DNA of 64,000 nt from Kytococcus aerolatus (GTDB lineage: Bacteria; Actinomycetota; Actinomycetes; Actinomycetales; Dermatophilaceae). Within the stretch, counting starts at the first letter, position 1, and every line of letters begins with the position of its first letter. This document shows positions 53,193 through 62,285 of the stretch, piece by piece. A program made the translations under genes and the position numbers. The notes under the pieces were generated by a model. It did no database searches. It was not told the DNA's origin and was given only the letters and a program-made list of their open reading frames with translations. The stretch covers positions 310,001 through 374,000 of the forward strand of contig NZ_FYEZ01000002.1 in assembly GCF_900187395.1 (NCBI RefSeq). Reading direction: 5' to 3'.

Positions 53193-55013
53193 GTGTTCAA
53201 CAGCCTCTCCGATCGCCTCACCCAGACCTTCGGCAACCTGAAGCGCAAGGGCAAGCTCACCGAGTCCGACGTCAACGCGACGGTCCGCGACATCCGGCTG
53301 GCCCTGCTCGACGCCGACGTGGCCCTGCCGGTGGTGAAGCAGTTCACCAAGGTCGTCCGCGAGCGGGCCACCGGCGCGGAGGTGTCGGAGGCCCTCAACC
53401 CGGCCCAGCAGGTCGTGAAGATCGTCAACGAGGAGCTCGTCGACATCCTCGGCGGCGAGACCCGGACGATCCGCTTCGCCAAGCGCCCGCCCACGGTCAT
53501 CATGCTGGCCGGTCTGCAGGGTGCGGGTAAGACCACCCTGGCCGGCAAGCTCGGCAAGTGGCTCAAGGACCAGGGCCACACCCCGCTGCTCGTGGCCTGC
53601 GACCTCCAGCGCCCGAACGCCGTGAACCAGCTCCAGGTCGTCGGCGAGCGCGCCGGGGTGCCGGTCTACGCCCCGGAGAAGGGCAATGTCTTCGGCCACG
53701 ACGCCGTCACCGAGACCGGTGAGGGCACCCGCTCCTTCGGCGACCCCGTCGAGGTGGCCCGCCGTGGTGTGGCCCAGGGGCAGGCCCGTCAGCACGACGT
53801 GGTGATCATCGACACCGCCGGTCGCCTCGCCGTCGACGAGGAGCTCATGCAGCAGGCCGCGGACATCCGCGCCGCGGTGAACCCCGAGGAGGTGCTGTTC
53901 GTCATCGACGCCATGATCGGACAGGCCGCCATCGACACCGCCATGGCCTTCGACCAGGGGGTGAACTTCACCGGCGTGGTGCTCTCCAAGCTCGACGGTG
54001 ACGCCCGCGGTGGTGCGGCCCTCTCGGTGGCCTCGGTGACCGGCAAGCCGATCATGTTCGCCTCCACCGGCGAGGCGGTGAAGGACTTCGAGGTCTTCCA
54101 CCCCGATCGCATGGCCAGCCGCATCCTCGACATGGGTGACGTGCTCACCCTCATCGAGCAGGCCGAGCGTGCCTTCGACCGCGCGCAGGCCGCTGACATG
54201 TCCAAGCGCTTCCTCTCGGAGGAGGAGTTCACCCTCAACGACTTCCTCGAGATGTTCGCGACGGTCAAGAAGATGGGCAACATCAAGCAGCTCATGGGCA
54301 TGATGCCGGGGATGTCCCAGCACCGCGCCGCGCTGGACGCCCTGGACGAGCGCGAGTTCGACCGGGTCGAGGCGATCGTCCGCTCCATGACCCCCTTCGA
54401 GCGCACCCACCCCAAGCAGATCAACGGCTCCCGCCGCGCCCGCATCGCGAAGGGCTCGGGCGTCCAGGTCTCCGAGGTGAACCAGCTCCTGGAGCGCTTC
54501 GGCCAGGCCCAGAAGATGATGAAGCAGATGAAGAAGGGCGGCGGCATGCCCGGGATGCCGGGCATGGCGATGCCGGGGATGCCCGGCATGGGTGGCCCGG
54601 GGGGCGGCAAGGGCAAGAAGGGCAAGAACCAGCGGACCAAGGCCAAGTCGGGCAACCCGGCCAAGCGGGCGCAGCAGGAGGCCGAGGCAGCACGGAAGGC
54701 CGAGGAGGCGCAGAAGCGCCGCATGGACGAGATGTTCGGCGTCGGCGAGGAGGAGGCGCCGAAGAAGAAGTCGGCCTTCGGTGGGCTCGACGCGCTGGCC
54801 GGGGGCCACGGCGGCGGCTCCGGGTCCGGGTCCGGTGGTGGGCTGGCCGGCCTCGACGCCCTGGCCGGTGGTCACGGGGGCGGCCAGGCCCAGCGCCCGG
54901 CGGGCAGGAAGCCCACCGGGCAGGCCAAGCCGGCCGAGGAGGGCCTGGGCGACCTTCAGCTGCCCAAGGGCTTCGAGAAGTTCCTCGGCGGCGGAGGTCA
55001 CGGAAAGGGTTGA
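53193..55013 (+). CDS. ffh: Signal recognition particle protein Ffh
   Basis: SRP54-type GTPase. It has 606 residues, about 150 longer than compact bacterial Ffh. The NG domain has G-L-Q-G-A-G-K-T-T near residue 108, D-T-A-G-R near 206 and S-K-L-D-G near 265. A short insertion (V-F-G-H-D-A-V-T-E-T-G region) lies between nucleotide motifs. The M domain is rich in Met with finger-loop M-M-P-G-M. The final 120 residues are a Lys/Gly/Ala-rich tail with a duplicated G-L-D-A-L-A-G-G-H-G-G-G unit. GTG 53193 is 7 bases after TAGAAT. Confidence 0.96.
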   Translation: MFNSLSDRLTQTFGNLKRKGKLTESDVNATVRDIRLALLDADVALPVVKQFTKVVRERATGAEVSEALNPAQQVVKIVNEELVDILGGETRTIRFAKRPPTVIMLAGLQGAGKTTLAGKLGKWLKDQGHTPLLVACDLQRPNAVNQLQVVGERAGVPVYAPEKGNVFGHDAVTETGEGTRSFGDPVEVARRGVAQGQARQHDVVIIDTAGRLAVDEELMQQAADIRAAVNPEEVLFVIDAMIGQAAIDTAMAFDQGVNFTGVVLSKLDGDARGGAALSVASVTGKPIMFASTGEAVKDFEVFHPDRMASRILDMGDVLTLIEQAERAFDRAQAADMSKRFLSEEEFTLNDFLEMFATVKKMGNIKQLMGMMPGMSQHRAALDALDEREFDRVEAIVRSMTPFERTHPKQINGSRRARIAKGSGVQVSEVNQLLERFGQAQKMMKQMKKGGGMPGMPGMAMPGMPGMGGPGGGKGKKGKNQRTKAKSGNPAKRAQQEAEAARKAEEAQKRRMDEMFGVGEEEAPKKKSAFGGLDALAGGHGGGSGSGSGGGLAGLDALAGGHGGGQAQRPAGRKPTGQAKPAEEGLGDLQLPKGFEKFLGGGGHGKG

Positions 55014-55054
55014 CGGGGGCCCCCTCAGGGGGTCAGGCTCGGAGGGACACGGTC

Positions 55055-55072
55055 CAGTGACCGGGGTCACTG
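55055..55072. promoter_or_regulatory. Palindromic operator candidate before the transaminase operon
   Basis: Perfect 18-base palindrome CAGTGACCGGGGTCACTG (8-bp arms, spacer GG), 49 bases before the transaminase start. Its size fits a dimeric repressor such as a GntR- or TetR-type protein; no such regulator gene is adjacent. A short G/C hairpin at 55018-55034, just upstream, may be the ffh terminator. Confidence 0.5.
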
Positions 55073-55121
55073 TCCACGGGCTGGCCGTGCAGGTCAGTCC
55101 CGAGTGATTGTGAGGCCGGTC

Positions 55122-56378
55122 ATGGACACCACCCCCTTCGAGCGTCACGAGTCGCAGGTCCGCGGGTACTGCCGCGCCTACCCGACCGTCTTCGCCTCTG
55201 CGTCCAACGCCCACCAGGTGGACGAGGACGGCAAGCGCTACATCGACTTCTTCGCGGGTGCCGGGGTCCTGAACTTCGGCCACAACGACCCGGCCATGAA
55301 GGAGGCGATCATCGCCTTCCTGCAGGCCGACGGGGTGGCTCACTCCCTGGACACCCACACCACCGCCAAGCGGGACTTCATCGAGCGCTTCCACGAGGTG
55401 GTGCTCGCCCCGCGGGGGATGGACCACCGGATGCAGTTCATGGGGCCGACCGGCTCCAACGCCGTGGAGGCGGCCCTCAAGCTCGCCCGCCGCACGACCG
55501 GACGGCGCGAGGTGGTGGCCTTCACCCACGGGTTCCACGGCATGACCCTGGGGTCCCTGGCCGCCACGGCCAACGACGCCTTCCGGCAGTGGGCGGGGGT
55601 GCCGCTGGAGAACGTCGTCCGGCTGCCCTTCGAGACCGCGCCCGGCGGGGCCGAGGCGCTGGAGGCCTACCGGGCCGCCCTGCAGGACCCCTCCAGCGGG
55701 CTGCGTCCGCCGGCGGCCTTTCTCGTGGAGACCGTCCAGGCCGAGGGCGGGGTGAACGTCGCCAGCGCCGAGTGGCTGGTCCGGGTCCAGGAGGTCGCCC
55801 ACGAGGTCGGGGCGCTGCTGGTGGTCGACGACATCCAGGCCGGGATCGGCCGCACCGGCAGCTACTTCTCCTTCGACGGCATGGGGCTCGACCCGGACAT
55901 CATCGTCCTGGCCAAGGGACTGGGCGGCTTCGGCACCCCGATCGCCATGACCCTCAACCGACCGGAGGTCGACGACCACTGGGCCCCCGGTGCCCACACC
56001 GGCACCTTCCGGGGGCAGGGCATCTCCTTCACCGCCGGTCGGGTCGCGCTGGACCACTTCACCGACGACCGGCTCATGTCCGCGGTGCGGGCCAAGGGCG
56101 AGGTGATGGCCAGCCGCCTCTCCGAGCTCGCCCGGACCCTGGGTGACGAGCGGTGGGAGGTCCGGGGGCGGGGCATGATGCAGGCGCTGGACACCGGGGA
56201 CGGTGACCTGGCCAGGGAGGTGCAGCGGGAGGCCTTCGAGCGCGGGCTGCTCATCGGCCCCTGCGGCCCGGAGGGCCGGGTGCTCAAGCTCATCCCGCCC
56301 CTGACCATCGAGGACGAGGTCCTGGCCGAGGGGCTGGACCTGCTCGAGCAGGCCCTCGCCGCGGCAGGAGGTCGATGA
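55122..56378 (+). CDS. Class III aminotransferase, diaminobutyrate type (EctB/DoeD-like)
   Basis: PLP-dependent omega-aminotransferase, 418 residues. It strongly resembles diaminobutyrate-2-oxoglutarate transaminases: F-F-A-G-A-G-V-L-N-F-G-H-N, G-P-T-G-S-N-A-V-E-A-A-L-K-L-A-R, F-H-G-M-T-L-G-S-L-A, V-D-D-I-Q-A-G and the PLP lysine in V-L-A-K-G-L-G-G. ATG 55122 has GAGG upstream. With the M24 hydrolase and aldehyde dehydrogenase that follow, it looks catabolic (DoeD role) rather than ectoine-biosynthetic; ectA and ectC are not nearby. The stop overlaps the next ATG. Confidence 0.85.
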   Translation: MDTTPFERHESQVRGYCRAYPTVFASASNAHQVDEDGKRYIDFFAGAGVLNFGHNDPAMKEAIIAFLQADGVAHSLDTHTTAKRDFIERFHEVVLAPRGMDHRMQFMGPTGSNAVEAALKLARRTTGRREVVAFTHGFHGMTLGSLAATANDAFRQWAGVPLENVVRLPFETAPGGAEALEAYRAALQDPSSGLRPPAAFLVETVQAEGGVNVASAEWLVRVQEVAHEVGALLVVDDIQAGIGRTGSYFSFDGMGLDPDIIVLAKGLGGFGTPIAMTLNRPEVDDHWAPGAHTGTFRGQGISFTAGRVALDHFTDDRLMSAVRAKGEVMASRLSELARTLGDERWEVRGRGMMQALDTGDGDLAREVQREAFERGLLIGPCGPEGRVLKLIPPLTIEDEVLAEGLDLLEQALAAAGGR

Positions 56379-57553
56379 TGCGCCGCCGGGACGACATGAC
56401 CTTCGCCCCCGAGGAGTACGAGCGCCGGCTCACCGGGCTGCGGGAGCGGATGGTGGAGCGGGAGCTGGACGTGGCCGTGGTCTCGGCCCCGGACAACCTC
56501 ATGTACCTCACCGACTACCAGACCACCGGGTACTCGTTCTTCCAGGCGCTCGTCGTGCCGCTGGAGGGCGAGCCGGTGATGATCACCCGGGCCCTGGAGG
56601 AGTCCAACGTCGTCCACCGCACCTGGGTGGAGCGGACCCGTCCCTACCCGGACACCGGGGACGCCATCCAGACCCTCGTGGACGTGCTCGTCGAGCTCGG
56701 TCCGGCCGGGGCGCGGGTGGGCTTCGAGCGCAACAGCTACTACTTCCCGGCCTACCAGCAGGACCGTCTGCGCGACGCCTGGGAGCACGACCTGGTGGAC
56801 TGCTACGGCATGGTCGAGGAGGGACGCGTCCGCAAGTCGCCGGCCGAGGTCGAGGTGATGCGGCGGGCCGCCCGGGCGGGACAGGCCGGGATGGCCGCCG
56901 GTCTCGAGGCCTGCGTCCCGGGGGCCACCGAGAACGAGGTGGCCGCCGCGATCAGCCACGCGATGTTCGCCGCCGGGGGCGAGTTCCCAGCGGTCATGCC
57001 GTACGTCGCCTCCGGACCGCGCTCGATGATCGGGCACGCCACCTGGGAGGGTCGCACCATCCAGCCGGGCGAGCACGTCTTCCTCGAGGTGGGTGGGTGT
57101 GTCCGTCGGTACCACGCGGTGATGATGCGGACCGCGGTCACGGAGGAGCTGCCCGACGACCTGCGTGCAGCGCAGGACACCATGCGGACGGCCCTCGCCG
57201 AGGTCCGTCGCACGATGCGCCCCGGGGTCCCGGTGGGTGACATCGACACCCTGGTGCGGGAGGTGGTCGAGGACAACACGGTCGGTGCCCGGCTGGTCAC
57301 CCGGGCCGGGTACTCCATCGGCATCGCCTTCCCGCCCAGCTGGGACGAGGGGTACTTCCTCTCGATCATGGAGCGCGACCGGCGGCCGCTCGAGGAGGGC
57401 ATGACCTTCCACGTCATCCCCTGGATGTGGGGGGTGGGCGGGACCCGGACGGTGGGGATCTCCGACACCCTGCACGTCACCGCCGACGGCTGCGAGTCGC
57501 TCTTCACCCTGCCCGAGGAGTTCACGGTCACCACCCGAGGAGGATCCGCATGA
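56375..57553 (+). CDS. M24-family hydrolase, ectoine-hydrolase/creatinase-like
   Basis: A 392-residue pita-bread-fold protein. The N-terminal domain has V-S-A-P-D-N-L-M-Y-L-T-D-Y. The C-terminal domain has G-H-A-T-W-E-G-R and L-E-V-G-G-C-V-R-R-Y-H. The two aspartates that bind metal in true M24 aminopeptidases (D-x-G and S-D-x-T-R) are absent, as in creatinase and ectoine hydrolase (DoeA/EutD), so a metal-free amidino/amide hydrolase is likely. AGGAGG at 56366 suits ATG 56378 slightly better than 56375. Its place between a diaminobutyrate-type transaminase and an ALDH supports a DoeA-like role. Confidence 0.78.
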   Translation: MMRRRDDMTFAPEEYERRLTGLRERMVERELDVAVVSAPDNLMYLTDYQTTGYSFFQALVVPLEGEPVMITRALEESNVVHRTWVERTRPYPDTGDAIQTLVDVLVELGPAGARVGFERNSYYFPAYQQDRLRDAWEHDLVDCYGMVEEGRVRKSPAEVEVMRRAARAGQAGMAAGLEACVPGATENEVAAAISHAMFAAGGEFPAVMPYVASGPRSMIGHATWEGRTIQPGEHVFLEVGGCVRRYHAVMMRTAVTEELPDDLRAAQDTMRTALAEVRRTMRPGVPVGDIDTLVREVVEDNTVGARLVTRAGYSIGIAFPPSWDEGYFLSIMERDRRPLEEGMTFHVIPWMWGVGGTRTVGISDTLHVTADGCESLFTLPEEFTVTTRGGSA

Positions 57554-58926
57554 GCACGCTGCAGGCCATCGACCCGACCACCGGCCGGGTGACCTCCGAG
57601 GTCTCGACCGCCGGGCCGGCCGAGGTGGAGGCCACCCTCGCCCGCGCCAAGGACGCGTTCGCCGGCTGGCGGGACACCCCGATCGAGCAGCGGGCCGAGG
57701 TGCTGCGGGCGGTGGCCGAGCGCCTCCGGGACCGGCGCGGGGACCTGGCACCGCTCATGACCCGGGAGATGGGCAAGCCGATCACCGAGGCCCGGGGCGA
57801 GGTCGAGAAGGCCGCCTGGGCCGCGGAGCACTACGCCGAGCACGCCGCGGAGTACCTGGCCGACGAGCGCCTGGCCTCGGACGCCACGGAGTCGTGGGTG
57901 CAGTACCTCCCGCTCGGTCCCGTGCTGGGGATCCTGCCCTGGAACGCTCCCTTCTGGCTCGCCCTGCGCTTCGCGGCGCCGGCCCTCATGGCCGGGAACC
58001 CCTGCGTGATGAAGCACGACCCGCACGTGCCCGACTGCGCCACGGCCATCGAGGAGGTCTTCACCGCGGCCGGGCTCCCCGCGGGCGTGTTCCAGGCGCT
58101 CCACCTGCCGAACGAGGAGGTGGAGGCCGTCATCCGTGACCCGCGGATCAGGGCGGTCTCCTTCACCGGGTCGGATCGGGCCGGAGCGAAGGTGGCGGCG
58201 GTCGCGGCCTCGGAGATCAAGCCGTCGGTGCTGGAGCTCGGTGGGTCCGACCCCTTCGTCGTCCTGGCGGACGCGGACCTCGAGCGGGCTGCCGAGGTGG
58301 CCGCGCTCTCGCGGATCATCAACGCCGGCCAGTCCTGCATCGCGGCGAAGCGGATCATCGTCGAGCGCTCGGTGCACGACCGCTTCGTCGAGCTGCTCCG
58401 CCCCCGGCTCGAGGCGCTCGTGGTGGGGGATCCCGCCGACGAGGCGACACAGGTGGGGCCGCTCGCCCGGGAGGACCTCCGGGAGCACCTGCACGACCAG
58501 GTCCGGCGGACCGTCGCCGAGGGCGCGACCTGCGTGCTGGGCGGGGAGCTGCCGGCCGGCGAGGGCTGGTTCTACCCGGTCACCCTCCTGACCGGGGTGG
58601 AGCCCGGGATGGCGGCCTGCCGGGAGGAGACCTTCGGGCCGGTGGCCACGGTGGTGGCCGCCGAGGACGCGGCGGACGCCCTGCGGCTGGCCAACGACAC
58701 CCCGTACGGGCTCGGGGCGTCCGTGTGGACCACGACCGACCGGGGCGTCGAGATGGCGCGGCAGGTGGAGGCCGGGCAGGTGAGCGTCAACGGCATCGTG
58801 AAGACCGACCCCCGCCTGCCCTCCGGCGGGATCAAGCGCTCCGGCTACGGCCGGGAGCTCGGCCCCCACGGCATCCGTGAGTTCGTCAACGCCCAGCAGG
58901 TCTGGGTCGGCCCGGCCACCGGGTGA
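57550..58926 (+). CDS. Aldehyde dehydrogenase, succinate/aspartate-semialdehyde type
   Basis: NAD(P)-dependent aldehyde dehydrogenase, 458 residues. The catalytic glutamate is in L-E-L-G-G-S-D-P-F near residue 234 and the cysteine in N-A-G-Q-S-C-I near 266. The G-P-V-L-G-I-L-P-W-N-A-P segment binds the cofactor. The sequence is close to succinate-semialdehyde dehydrogenases; beside an EctB/DoeD-like transaminase it may act on aspartate semialdehyde (DoeC role). GAGGAGG precedes ATG 57550, which overlaps the M24 stop. Confidence 0.88.
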   Translation: MSTLQAIDPTTGRVTSEVSTAGPAEVEATLARAKDAFAGWRDTPIEQRAEVLRAVAERLRDRRGDLAPLMTREMGKPITEARGEVEKAAWAAEHYAEHAAEYLADERLASDATESWVQYLPLGPVLGILPWNAPFWLALRFAAPALMAGNPCVMKHDPHVPDCATAIEEVFTAAGLPAGVFQALHLPNEEVEAVIRDPRIRAVSFTGSDRAGAKVAAVAASEIKPSVLELGGSDPFVVLADADLERAAEVAALSRIINAGQSCIAAKRIIVERSVHDRFVELLRPRLEALVVGDPADEATQVGPLAREDLREHLHDQVRRTVAEGATCVLGGELPAGEGWFYPVTLLTGVEPGMAACREETFGPVATVVAAEDAADALRLANDTPYGLGASVWTTTDRGVEMARQVEAGQVSVNGIVKTDPRLPSGGIKRSGYGRELGPHGIREFVNAQQVWVGPATG

Positions 58927-58943
58927 GGCCCCCCGGAGAGGAC

Positions 58944-58949
58944 TACGGT
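58944..58949 (+). promoter_or_regulatory. -10 box for the leaderless amidohydrolase gene
   Basis: TACGGT, 6 bases before ATG 58956. It gives the amidohydrolase its own start although the aldehyde dehydrogenase stop is only 30 bases upstream. Confidence 0.5.
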
Positions 58950-58955
58950 GAGTGC

Positions 58956-60053
58956 ATGAGCACGCAGCAGCCCGTCCTGCACCTGACCGGTGAGATCATC
59001 GCCGGCCCCGAGGAGAGCCACGCCGAGGCCTGGGTGGTCGACGGTCGGCTGACCTTCGACCGGCCTCCCGCCTCCGTGCCCACCGAGGAGCTCCACGGTT
59101 TCGTCCTCCCGGGCCTGGTGGACGCCCACTGCCACGTCGGTCTGGATGCCGACGGGGGAGTGCCGCAGGAGGAGGCCGAGGAGCAGGCCGTCACCGAGCG
59201 CGAGGCCGGCACCCTCCTCCTGCGCGACGCCGGCTCGCCGGTGGACACCAGCTGGATCCATGACCGCGAGGACCTGCCGCGCCTGGTCCGGGCCGGGCGG
59301 CACATCGCCCGCCCGAAGCGCTACATCCGCAACTTCGCGCACGAGATCGAGCCCGACCAGCTCGTGGAGTACGTGCGCCAGGAAGCCCGTGCGGGCGACG
59401 GCTGGGTGAAGCTCGTCGGGGACTGGATCGACCGGGAGGCCGGGGACCTGCGGCCGCTGTGGCCGGTGGACATCGCCCGCGAGGCCATCGCCGCCGCGCA
59501 CGCCGAGGGGGCCCGCGTCACCGCGCACTGCTTCGACGAGCAGTCCCTCTTCGACCTCGCCGAGGCGGGCATCGACTGCATCGAGCACGCGACCGGCCTG
59601 ACCCCCGAGAGCGTCGAGATCTTCGCCGCGCGGGACATCGCGATCGCCCCGACCCTCATCAACATCGAGAACTTCCCGAAGTTCGCCGCCGCCGGGGAGG
59701 CCAAGTTCCCCGCCTACGCGGCCCACATGCGTGACATGTTCGAGCGGCGCTTCGAGACGATCGGCCTGGCCCGGGAGGCCGGGGTGCGGGTCTACGCCGG
59801 CACGGACGCCGGTGGGCAGCTCCCGCACGGGCTCATCGCGCAGGAGGTGGAGGCGCTGACGTCCGTGGGGATGAGCGCCACCGAGGCGATCGGAGCGGCC
59901 ACCTGGGAGGCCCGGCAGTGGCTCGGCCACGAGGGCCTGGCCGAGGGAGCCAGCGCCGACGTCGTCGTCTACGACCGGGACCCGCGGCAGGACGTCCGGG
60001 CCTTGGCCGACCCGGCGCACGTCGTCCTGCGAGGTGTCCGCCACGGTGGCTGA
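58956..60053 (+). CDS. Amidohydrolase (imidazolonepropionase/prolidase-like)
   Basis: Metal-dependent hydrolase, 365 residues. The binuclear-site ligands are visible: D-A-H-C-H near residue 46, a lysine in W-V-K-L-V near 152, T-A-H-C-F near 190, I-E-H-A-T-G near 208, and the aspartate in G-T-D-A-G near 278. Homologues often sit near rpsP in Actinobacteria. The substrate is unknown. The preceding operon lacks a diaminobutyrate deacetylase (DoeB role), but this gene's own TACGGT promoter box argues for independence. Its end overlaps the GNAT gene by 20 bases. Confidence 0.85.
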   Translation: MSTQQPVLHLTGEIIAGPEESHAEAWVVDGRLTFDRPPASVPTEELHGFVLPGLVDAHCHVGLDADGGVPQEEAEEQAVTEREAGTLLLRDAGSPVDTSWIHDREDLPRLVRAGRHIARPKRYIRNFAHEIEPDQLVEYVRQEARAGDGWVKLVGDWIDREAGDLRPLWPVDIAREAIAAAHAEGARVTAHCFDEQSLFDLAEAGIDCIEHATGLTPESVEIFAARDIAIAPTLINIENFPKFAAAGEAKFPAYAAHMRDMFERRFETIGLAREAGVRVYAGTDAGGQLPHGLIAQEVEALTSVGMSATEAIGAATWEARQWLGHEGLAEGASADVVVYDRDPRQDVRALADPAHVVLRGVRHGG

Positions 60054-60696
60054 GCTCCCCTCCACGACGCCCGCCCACCGGTTGGAGCGTCGGGCCGGGG
60101 GACTGCTGGCCCGCACGCTGGGGCCGGACGACGAGGCCGAGTACGCGCTGGCCGCCCGCCTCTCCGCCGAGCGGGTGGGGCGGTGGAACCCGTCCAACCC
60201 CGGGGACTTCCGGGGGCGCCTGGCGCAGCAGGGTGATGCCGGTCGGATGGTCCTCGTCCGTGCCGAGGACCCCGTGGGGCTGGGGGAGCGGTGCGGCTTG
60301 ACCCCGGGGCGCCCCGGGTGCGACCTCGCCGGTCGCGCCCTGCACGGCGTCGTGGCCCGGGTCAACGTCCTGAACATCGTCCGCGGGCGCTTCCAGAGCG
60401 CCGCCCTCGGGTACGACGCGATGGATCCCTGGGCCGGTACCGGGCTGTTCACGGACGCGCTCCGGCTCGTCGTGGACCTCGCCCTGGCCCCGCAGCCCGA
60501 GGGATTCGGGCTGCACCGGGTGGAGGCGAACGTGCAGCCGGGGAACGCCGCGAGCCTCCGGGTGCTGGAGAAGCTCGGTTTCCGGCGGGAGGGACTCATC
60601 GAGCGGATGCTCTACGTGCCCGGGCTGGACGGCCGGGAGGCCTGGCGGGACCACGTGCACCACGCGGTGACCACCGAGGAGTGGCCGTCGGCCTGA
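60034..60696 (+). CDS. GNAT-family acetyltransferase
   Basis: A 220-residue acetyl-CoA-dependent acetyltransferase of the RimJ/RimL-like type. The C-terminal core has [23 protein letters not shown], the usual CoA-binding and beta-bulge region. The first 20 residues overlap the amidohydrolase end; GTG 60034 is the longest start and a later one is possible. The substrate is unknown. It precedes the rpsP operon, separated by about 200 bases that hold a CATCAT-type -10-like box near 60769 and no gene. Confidence 0.85.
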   Translation: MSATVAELPSTTPAHRLERRAGGLLARTLGPDDEAEYALAARLSAERVGRWNPSNPGDFRGRLAQQGDAGRMVLVRAEDPVGLGERCGLTPGRPGCDLAGRALHGVVARVNVLNIVRGRFQSAALGYDAMDPWAGTGLFTDALRLVVDLALAPQPEGFGLHRVEANVQPGNAASLRVLEKLGFRREGLIERMLYVPGLDGREAWRDHVHHAVTTEEWPSA

Positions 60697-60899
60697 CTCC
60701 TCGGGCGTGTCGACCCGGGGAACCCCCGCGCCGAGACCCCGAATTCGCCGGGGACGGGCCCGTCTGGCATCATTGCTCGGTACTCGCTGTGCGTCGGACC
60801 CTCTCTCCGGCGTGTGGCTGGTCAAGGGAAGCGGCGATCTCCGTGCCCCCACCGGAAGGTCCCGGTACCCACCCGATTCGATACAGGAGTCCCACACAC

Positions 60900-61403
60900 G
60901 TGGCTGTCAAGATCCGTCTGAAGCGCATGGGCAAGATCCGTGCACCGTTCTACCGCGTCGTCGTCATGGACTCGCGCCAGAAGCGCGATGGCCGTGCGAT
61001 CGAGGAGATCGGTCTCTACCACCCGACCGAGGAGCCCTCGCGCATCGAGATCAACTCCGAGCGCGCGCAGTACTGGCTCTCCGTCGGCGCGCAGCCGACC
61101 GAGCAGGTCGCTGCGCTGCTGAAGGTCACCGGCGACTGGGCCAAGTTCAAGGGTGAGAGCGAGGGTTCCACCCTCAAGACCGCCGAGGTCAAGCCCTCCA
61201 AGCAGGAGCTCTTCGAGAAGGCCCTGGCCGAGTCCGAGAACGCCTCGGTGAACGACGCGCCGACCCCCAAGAAGAAGAAGGCCGAGCCGGCCGCCGAGGC
61301 CGCGGCCGAGGAGAAGCCCGCCGAGGAGGCCGCCGAGGCCCCCGCCGAGGAGAAGGCCGCCGAGGCCGAGGCCCCGGCCGGCGAGGCCACCCCGGAGGCC
61401 TGA
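60900..61403 (+). CDS. rpsP: Small-subunit ribosomal protein S16
   Basis: A 167-residue S16. The first 80 residues are the conserved protein ([20 protein letters not shown]). The tail from about 85 on is an actinobacterial extension rich in Ala, Glu and Pro with one K-K-K-K cluster. GTG 60900 has AGGAG upstream; longer readings into the preceding region are non-coding. It heads the rpsP-khpA-rimM-trmD operon. Confidence 0.96.
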   Translation: MAVKIRLKRMGKIRAPFYRVVVMDSRQKRDGRAIEEIGLYHPTEEPSRIEINSERAQYWLSVGAQPTEQVAALLKVTGDWAKFKGESEGSTLKTAEVKPSKQELFEKALAESENASVNDAPTPKKKKAEPAAEAAAEEKPAEEAAEAPAEEKAAEAEAPAGEATPEA

Positions 61404-61408
61404 TCCCC

Positions 61409-61648
61409 GTGCTGGCCGAGGCGCTCGGGCACCTCGTGAAGGGCATCGTCGAGCACGACGAGTCCGTCGAGGTGCGCACGGTCCAGGACCGACGGGGCGA
61501 GACCCTGCAGGTCCACGTCCACCCGGACGACCTGGGGCGGGTCATCGGCCGCCGTGGTCGCACCGCACGGGCGCTGCGGACCGTCATGGGCGCCCTGGCC
61601 GACGGTGCCGGGGTCCGGGTCGACATCGTCGAGACCGACGCGACCTGA
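61409..61648 (+). CDS. khpA: KH-domain RNA-binding protein KhpA
   Basis: A 79-residue single KH-domain protein. The RNA-binding loop G-R-V-I-G-R-R-G-R-T has the G-x-x-G signature near residue 48. KhpA pairs with KhpB in other bacteria to influence cell-envelope and division mRNAs. GTG 61409 starts 5 bases after rpsP, so it is translated in the same operon. Confidence 0.93.
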   Translation: MLAEALGHLVKGIVEHDESVEVRTVQDRRGETLQVHVHPDDLGRVIGRRGRTARALRTVMGALADGAGVRVDIVETDAT

Positions 61649-61668
61649 ACACCCCCGCACGCACGGGC

Positions 61669-61700
61669 AACGGCCCGGTACCTTCGGGTACCGGGCCGTT
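61669..61700 (+). terminator. UUCG-tetraloop hairpin between khpA and rimM
   Basis: Perfect 14-bp stem (61669-61682 with 61687-61700) closed by the exceptionally stable C(UUCG)G tetraloop. It lies within the operon, 21 bases after khpA and 34 before rimM. It may attenuate, stop 3' decay, or act as a processing site. Confidence 0.75.
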
Positions 61701-61733
61701 CCCGTCCCCGCACCACACCCCTGGAGGAGACCC

Positions 61734-62285
61734 GTGGTCCAGCACCGTGAACGAGAGCGCGCCGAGGTGCCCGAGGGCATGGTCCGGCTCGCTCGCATCG
61801 GCAAGCCGCACGCCCTGCGCGGCGAGGTGACCGTGCAGCTGCACACCGACGACCCCGACGGCCGGCTCGGCATCGGCGCCGTGCTGCAGACCGCGCCGAC
61901 CGAGGAGGGACCCCTCACCGTCTCCTCCCACCGTGTCCACCAGGGCATCACCCTGCTGGGCTTCGAGGAGGTGCCCGACCGCACCGCCGCCGAGCGGATG
62001 CGGGGGGTGGTCCTGGTGGGACCCTCCGAGTCCGAGCAGACGGACGACGAGGGGTACTACCCCGCCGAGCTGGAGGGCCTGGAGGTCGTCGACGCGGCCG
62101 GGGAACCGCTGGGTACCGTCGTGACGCTCCACCTGCGCCCGGCCCAGGACATCTTGGAGATCCGGCTCCCCGGTGGCCACCAGCCGCTCGTCCCGTTCGT
62201 GGAGGAGCTCGTCCCCACGATCGACCTGGAGGCCGGGCGGGTCACCGTCACCGCACCGGCCGGCCTGCTGGAGCCCCTCGACTGA
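61734..62285 (+). CDS. rimM: Ribosome maturation factor RimM
   Basis: Assists 30S maturation around S19/h31-33. It has 183 residues. The N-terminal domain has [13 protein letters not shown] and the PRC-barrel half has [13 protein letters not shown] followed by P-F-V-E-E-L-V. GGAGGAG precedes GTG 61734. The stop overlaps the trmD ATG by one base. Confidence 0.95.
   Translation: MVQHRERERAEVPEGMVRLARIGKPHALRGEVTVQLHTDDPDGRLGIGAVLQTAPTEEGPLTVSSHRVHQGITLLGFEEVPDRTAAERMRGVVLVGPSESEQTDDEGYYPAELEGLEVVDAAGEPLGTVVTLHLRPAQDILEIRLPGGHQPLVPFVEELVPTIDLEAGRVTVTAPAGLLEPLD

Noticed and set aside
60291-60899. N-terminal extension of S16 fused to the upstream frame
   Set aside because: The open frame passes through the GNAT gene in another frame; the ribosome-binding site and S16 homology begin at GTG 60900.
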